Made by a program: the position numbers and the translations under genes | Shown here: positions 15,283-18,926 of the stretch, piece by piece | Layout: each line of letters begins with the position of its first letter | How positions within the stretch are numbered: the first letter of the stretch is position 1 | Assembly (NCBI GenBank): GCA_964650905.1 | Contig: CAZYVH010000060.1 | Span: 1-18,926 of the forward strand | Origin: SZUA-36 sp964650905 | Lineage (GTDB): Bacteria > Pseudomonadota > Gammaproteobacteria > Xanthomonadales > SZUA-36 | DNA length: 18,926 bases | Direction: 5' to 3' | Notes under the pieces: model-generated | What the model saw: only the letters and a program-made list of their open reading frames with translations | Database searches by the model: none | What the model was told of the DNA's origin: nothing

Positions 15283-16055
15283 TTGATGTATTGATTACAC
15301 GCCTGCGTCAAGGCCAACGCACTGTACCGTTTCCCGCCGACAATCCGCCCTTAGCCCTGCGTTTCCGTGGCTTACCGATGGTGGATTCTACGGCTTGTAC
15401 TGAGGGCTGTGCGCAGTGTGCGGAAAGTTGTCCCACGGGCGCGATACATGTGGCACCGGAGATTGTAAATATTGATCTTGGCCGGTGCCTGTTTTGTACC
15501 GAATGTGAAAGAGCATGTCCAAATGGTACGCTTTCCTTCAGCCACAATCACCGCCTGGCCAGCACATCCCGTGACAGGCTACAGGTCGATGGCAGTGGCA
15601 TTGCTCCTGGCATTGAACAGATCGCTGAATCATTACACCGCTTACTGGGGCGCTCTCTCAAGTTGCGCGAAGTCAGCGCAGGCGGTTGCAATGGCTGTGA
15701 AGCGGAGGCCAATGCGCTCGGCAATGTCATCTACGATGTTTCGCGCTTCGGTATAGAATTTACCGCCTCGCCACGTCATGCGGATGGCTTGTTTGTGACC
15801 GGCCCCGTCACCACAAATATGCGCGAAGCGCTATTGGCAGCTTATGCTGCTGTGGGTGATCCCAAGATCGTCATTGCAGCAGGTGCCTGCGCCATTTCTG
15901 GGGGGCCCTACATTGGCCATACCGAGGCCAACGATGGTATTGGCGATCTGATTCCTGTGGATTTATACATCCCGGGATGCCCACCCCATCCCTATACCCT
16001 GTTGGATGGCATCTATCACTTTCTGAAAGGTGCCAGTGTATCCCCAAGGTCGTGA
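15279..16055 (+). CDS. hyfI: Fused ferredoxin (HyfH-like) and hydrogenase small subunit-like (HyfI/NuoB-type) protein
   Basis: A 258-residue iron-sulphur protein joining two parts that are separate genes in E. coli hyf. Residues about 35-95 form a two-cluster ferredoxin: Cys40, 44, 47, 51 (first spacing CX3C instead of CX2C, ending CPTGAI) and Cys70, 73, 76, 80 (regular, ending CPNGT). Residues about 110-250 are the small subunit, with the ligands of the proximal 4Fe-4S cluster: Cys137 and Cys140 in GGCNGCE, Cys204 in AGACAISGGP and Cys234 in IPGCPPHP. The CxxC pair is hydrogenase-like; complex I NuoB has adjacent cysteines. So an intact electron wire leads to a large subunit without NiFe. 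ATG 15279 overlaps the hyfG stop (ATGA). Confidence 0.9.
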   Translation: MIDVLITRLRQGQRTVPFPADNPPLALRFRGLPMVDSTACTEGCAQCAESCPTGAIHVAPEIVNIDLGRCLFCTECERACPNGTLSFSHNHRLASTSRDRLQVDGSGIAPGIEQIAESLHRLLGRSLKLREVSAGGCNGCEAEANALGNVIYDVSRFGIEFTASPRHADGLFVTGPVTTNMREALLAAYAAVGDPKIVIAAGACAISGGPYIGHTEANDGIGDLIPVDLYIPGCPPHPYTLLDGIYHFLKGASVSPRS

Positions 16056-16161
16056 GCACCATCGAGAGAAGGGGTCCGAAATAACACTTAATTCTGGGGA
16101 GGTGTCAGTATATGTCCGTTGTTCCGCATTCTTTCTGAAAAACCGATGTATCATAGTGCTT
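16056..16161 (+). other. Gap between the hyf operon and the lipoprotein gene
   Basis: About 106 bp with no clear terminator and no convincing -35/-10 pair. GGGGAGG at about 16096-16102 stands before an 8-codon frame (ATG 16112 to TGA 16138), which could be a leader peptide but has no further support. The following gene may be read through from the hyf operon. Confidence 0.35.
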
Positions 16162-17976
16162 GTGAAACGCATTTTAAATTCTCTTTCAATCCGGCATTTG
16201 GTGATGGTGGCCAGCGTGCTGCTGGTAACGGCATGTGGAACACGACCGGTAATTCAGGACGAGCCGCCAAGTTGGTCCATGGGTTTCGAGCACCCGATAA
16301 AATTCCAATTGCTGGTCGATGAAGATTTACTGGTCGTCGCAACGACACGGCACTTGTACGGCCTTGACCCGGTAAGCGGTGAGACGCTGTGGCGCCAGCG
16401 CAATGTTGTAGTTTCCAGCAATGACCTGATTTCAATGGGGGGAGATGGATACCTGCTGGTTAATGATGCCGCAGGCGGGGCGTTTGATGACCGTGGTACC
16501 AACATCCTTGCGCTTGACCCAAAAAGTGGTGAGATCGTTTGGGAGTCGCGTCTGTTGGAGGGCAAGATTCTGCAGGGCACACTGGGCAATTCACAAAAAA
16601 CTTTATTCTTCACCCAGGTGTTGAATGCGCATGGCGATGACCGTGGGTTCTTAAGCGGAGCCCTTGGCAGAAAGGGTCTGGGCTCAGGATATGAGCAGCA
16701 GCCGTACTTTGGCGCATTGGATGTCTCCAGCGGTCGTCTGTTGTGGTCACAGGAATACGAAAAAGCGGTGCGCATGCGACCGAGTCAACGACGGGTTCTG
16801 GACGAAAATGCGGACTGGACCTATATACGTCCATTTGATCTGGGGCTATACCATCCGCCGGTGCACGCCAACGGCTTGCTTTGTCTGACCTATACGGGTA
16901 TCAATTGTTATAACGCGGATACCGGAAAGCTCGCATGGAGGAAAAAGTTTTCAGTGATCGAGGACGAGCTGGCCATGACCTACGCAAATCCGGTGGTTGA
17001 TGAAACCAGCATCATCACAACCGGGAACCACCATGTACGTGCGTATGATCTTGCGACTGGAAAATCACTTTGGAAGTCCAGGAGATTCGATATCGTTCCT
17101 GAAATCCTGTTGGGAAATGACGTTGTATACGGACAACTGGGTGGTCAGTTTTTCCATCTCGATAAGGAGAAATGGAAATGGAAAGGTGAGTTTGGCGTCT
17201 TTGCGCTGAACAAGAAAAATGGTAAAACCCTTTGGAAGTACGACAATGCCGATGATGCCATAAGCAACATACTTGTATATGGCGATGAGGTCTGGCTTGC
17301 CGATGAAAAACACCTGATCGCACTCGATCGTCGTAACGGCAAGAAACGGTTCAAGGTCAGACACCACTTCGAAGAGCCGCCCGTGTATGTGGCCCTTAAT
17401 GAACTGAGCCAGGTGGTGCTGGTCGGTGAAGGTGAAGCCGCTGCGTTTGACCCAGATCATGAGAAGTTTGTCTGGTACAAACGTCATGCACCTGTAGGAC
17501 CGGGCGCCTGGAAACGGTTTTCGAGGGGGCTTCTGCATGCATCCGGCAATATCCTCAAGTTTGGTTCCTTTGTACTCTCAAAGGGCATTGGTTTATTGCC
17601 ATCCCTTGCGGTGCCAGTAGGCAGTATAAATTTCAAGGTCATCAACACCAAAAAAATCGTCTCAAGATCGATTGCACGCGGCGGCCGGAGAATGGCCTAT
17701 CAATCAGGTTTCAGTGGTGATTGGGAGGGTAACCAGAGTTTGTCAGGAAACTACCAGTATTTTGTCACCCAGCCAAAAGGCAGCAAGAACGTGACACTGG
17801 CCATGCTAAACCTCAGTACCGGTAAAACTGAACGGCTGATCCGCATGGATGCCGACTATCCCAACCTGGTGATCGATGAAGGCAATAACAAGATTTATGA
17901 GACCTTTGGCCAGCAGCTGGTTGCCCTGCCATTGCAAACTGAACCAGCACATTACGCCACCTTGTCGCAGCAATAA
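16162..17976 (+). CDS. Large PQQ-like beta-propeller lipoprotein
   Basis: Predicted outer-membrane lipoprotein, 604 residues from GTG 16162. The N-terminus is a lipoprotein signal: basic MKR, a hydrophobic run, and lipobox VTAC with Cys25; Gly at +2 favours the outer membrane. The body has about nine repeats of the type LYGLDPVSGETLW, at roughly residues 63, 115, 183, 247, 292, 346, 385, 426 and 546, with the Asp/Asn-x-x-x-Gly-x-x-x-Trp pattern of PQQ-like propeller blades. Such repeats occur in BamB and quinoprotein dehydrogenases. It is much longer than BamB and shows no heme-binding CxxCH, so a redox role is unproven; a scaffold or binding role is equally possible. A later ATG at 16204 would shorten the signal; the frame upstream to 16030 overlaps hyfI and is unlikely. 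No close family recognised. Confidence 0.78.
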   Translation: MKRILNSLSIRHLVMVASVLLVTACGTRPVIQDEPPSWSMGFEHPIKFQLLVDEDLLVVATTRHLYGLDPVSGETLWRQRNVVVSSNDLISMGGDGYLLVNDAAGGAFDDRGTNILALDPKSGEIVWESRLLEGKILQGTLGNSQKTLFFTQVLNAHGDDRGFLSGALGRKGLGSGYEQQPYFGALDVSSGRLLWSQEYEKAVRMRPSQRRVLDENADWTYIRPFDLGLYHPPVHANGLLCLTYTGINCYNADTGKLAWRKKFSVIEDELAMTYANPVVDETSIITTGNHHVRAYDLATGKSLWKSRRFDIVPEILLGNDVVYGQLGGQFFHLDKEKWKWKGEFGVFALNKKNGKTLWKYDNADDAISNILVYGDEVWLADEKHLIALDRRNGKKRFKVRHHFEEPPVYVALNELSQVVLVGEGEAAAFDPDHEKFVWYKRHAPVGPGAWKRFSRGLLHASGNILKFGSFVLSKGIGLLPSLAVPVGSINFKVINTKKIVSRSIARGGRRMAYQSGFSGDWEGNQSLSGNYQYFVTQPKGSKNVTLAMLNLSTGKTERLIRMDADYPNLVIDEGNNKIYETFGQQLVALPLQTEPAHYATLSQQ

Positions 17977-18014
17977 CCATTGGGCATGTACCAGACCGGA
18001 GGGGAGTAGCAGAA

Positions 18015-18926
18015 ATGAAAGCCGCATATTATGAAACACATGGTAGCTGGGATGTATTACAGGTCGGTGAACTGCCGCTACCCTCCCCCGCTGATGACGA
18101 GGTCCTGGTGCAGGTCGCGGCGGCCGGGGTCAACCCCATTGACCGGCGCTTGCGAGCGGGCGAACTGACCGAATACATCAGCCGCACCTTTCCGGTGACA
18201 CCCGGCTGGGACCTCGCCGGCAGAATCGTAAAACTTGGGGCCGGTGTGAGCGGTTGGAACGTGGGTGATGAAGTCGTCGGTCTGGCTTTCACCTGGTCCA
18301 TACAGCACGGCACGAATGCCGAATTTGCTCCGGTCAAGGCAGCTTCAATCGCGGCAAAGCCAGACCACCTTAACTTTGACCAGGCCGGGGCTCTGCCACT
18401 GGTCAGCCTGACGGCCTGGCAGGCACTGGCCGAGTTTGGGAACTTGCAAGCCGGACAAACGGTTCTGATCCAGGCGGGGGCCGGTGGTCTTGGTAGTGTC
18501 GCCATCCCGATCGCCAGGTACCTGGGTGCAAAAGTCTATACAAGCTGCAGTGGCAGGAATGTTGACTACGTGCGCGAGCGGGGTGCAGACCACGTCATCG
18601 ATTATACCAAATCCGACTATGTCAGCGTCCTGAATGAAATGGAACCCGCTGGTCTGGACATGGTGCTCGAATCGTTACTGAGCGATGCGACCACCGAGGC
18701 AGCCATTCACCTGGTGAAGCCCGGCGGTACGGTTGCCTATATGAACAACGAGCCCCCCGATATGCCGGAAATTGAAAAAAATAATATCAAGACCGAGTTT
18801 CTACATCACCGGCCCGATGGCGAAAGCCTGGCCCTTCTGATGAAGTTGTATCAGGATGGGACACTGCCGGTACCACGCTTGCAAGTCTTGCCACTCGACC
18901 AGGTCCGCGAAGCACACCGATTGTCG
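18015..18926 (+). CDS. Zinc-independent MDR-family NADP-dependent oxidoreductase (3' end cut by window edge)
   Basis: Medium-chain dehydrogenase/reductase of the quinone-oxidoreductase type; 304 codons are visible before the window ends in the frame. The GroES-like N-terminal domain begins MKAAYYETHGSWDVL and includes AAGVNPIDRRLRAGE and TPGWDLAGRIVKLGAGV. The nucleotide-binding glycine motif GAGGLG lies at about 155-160, followed by VAIPIARYLGAKVY and RGADHVIDYT. The zinc-binding residues of alcohol dehydrogenases are not visible. It should be a cytosolic NAD(P)H-dependent reductase of quinones or enones; the substrate is not predictable. GGGAG 8 nt before the ATG is a good ribosome site. 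It lies 38 bp after the lipoprotein gene and could be co-transcribed with it. Confidence 0.88.
   Translation, partial: MKAAYYETHGSWDVLQVGELPLPSPADDEVLVQVAAAGVNPIDRRLRAGELTEYISRTFPVTPGWDLAGRIVKLGAGVSGWNVGDEVVGLAFTWSIQHGTNAEFAPVKAASIAAKPDHLNFDQAGALPLVSLTAWQALAEFGNLQAGQTVLIQAGAGGLGSVAIPIARYLGAKVYTSCSGRNVDYVRERGADHVIDYTKSDYVSVLNEMEPAGLDMVLESLLSDATTEAAIHLVKPGGTVAYMNNEPPDMPEIEKNNIKTEFLHHRPDGESLALLMKLYQDGTLPVPRLQVLPLDQVREAHRLS

Noticed and set aside
13753..16055. A functional NiFe hydrogenase or formate hydrogenlyase
   Set aside because: The four NiFe ligand cysteines of the large subunit are missing and no formate dehydrogenase gene is present.
16112..16138. Eight-codon frame with a good ribosome site before the lipoprotein gene
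   Set aside because: Too short to judge and without codons or structures that would suggest attenuation; noted only in the gap entry.
16030..16161. Start of the lipoprotein at 16030
   Set aside because: It would overlap hyfI and put 44 non-signal residues before a clear lipoprotein signal; GTG 16162 fits the lipobox.

Overview
The window looks like chromosome of a gammaproteobacterium: moderately GC-rich and densely coded, with tight operons. The ole genes resemble the separate oleA-B-C-D type of Xanthomonas, and the cation-diffusion and hydrogenase-4-like genes resemble gammaproteobacterial versions. The genus cannot be fixed from the sequence. I see no transposase, integrase, CRISPR array, rRNA or tRNA.

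Region 1 (1-4507, minus strand) is an overlapping oleA-oleB-oleC-oleD operon for head-to-head condensation of fatty acyl chains into long-chain internal olefins. OleA condenses two acyl-CoAs, OleD reduces the beta-keto acid, OleC closes a beta-lactone and OleB decarboxylates it. oleD runs off the left edge. It has no ATG, GTG or TTG; its only plausible start is ATT, placed behind a strong Shine-Dalgarno sequence and directly after the oleC stop codon in the same frame.

Region 2 (4684-8145) has a divergent Sfp-type phosphopantetheinyl transferase. It is followed by a minus-strand group made of a FieF-like cation efflux transporter, an MFS transporter (TTG start overlapping the upstream stop) and a small PlsC-type acyltransferase. 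The transferase and acyltransferase genes meet tail to tail.

Region 3 (8237-16055, plus strand) is the most interesting part. A small XRE-family regulator is preceded by an AT-rich promoter that carries a perfect 16-bp palindrome and a second, imperfect copy two helical turns downstream. It is followed one base later by hyfB-hyfC-hyfE-hyfF-hyfG and a fused hyfH/hyfI gene. This encodes a complex-I-like membrane assembly with two antiporter-type subunits. In the catalytic large subunit all four cysteines that would hold a NiFe centre are replaced (Ala198, Thr201, Ser503, Gly506), while the iron-sulphur cysteines of the small subunit are kept. It is therefore an energy-converting-hydrogenase-related (Ehr) complex and not a hydrogenase; electron donor, acceptor and pumped ion are unknown.

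Region 4 (16162-18926) holds a large predicted outer-membrane lipoprotein with PQQ-like beta-propeller repeats, then a zinc-independent MDR-family oxidoreductase cut by the right edge.
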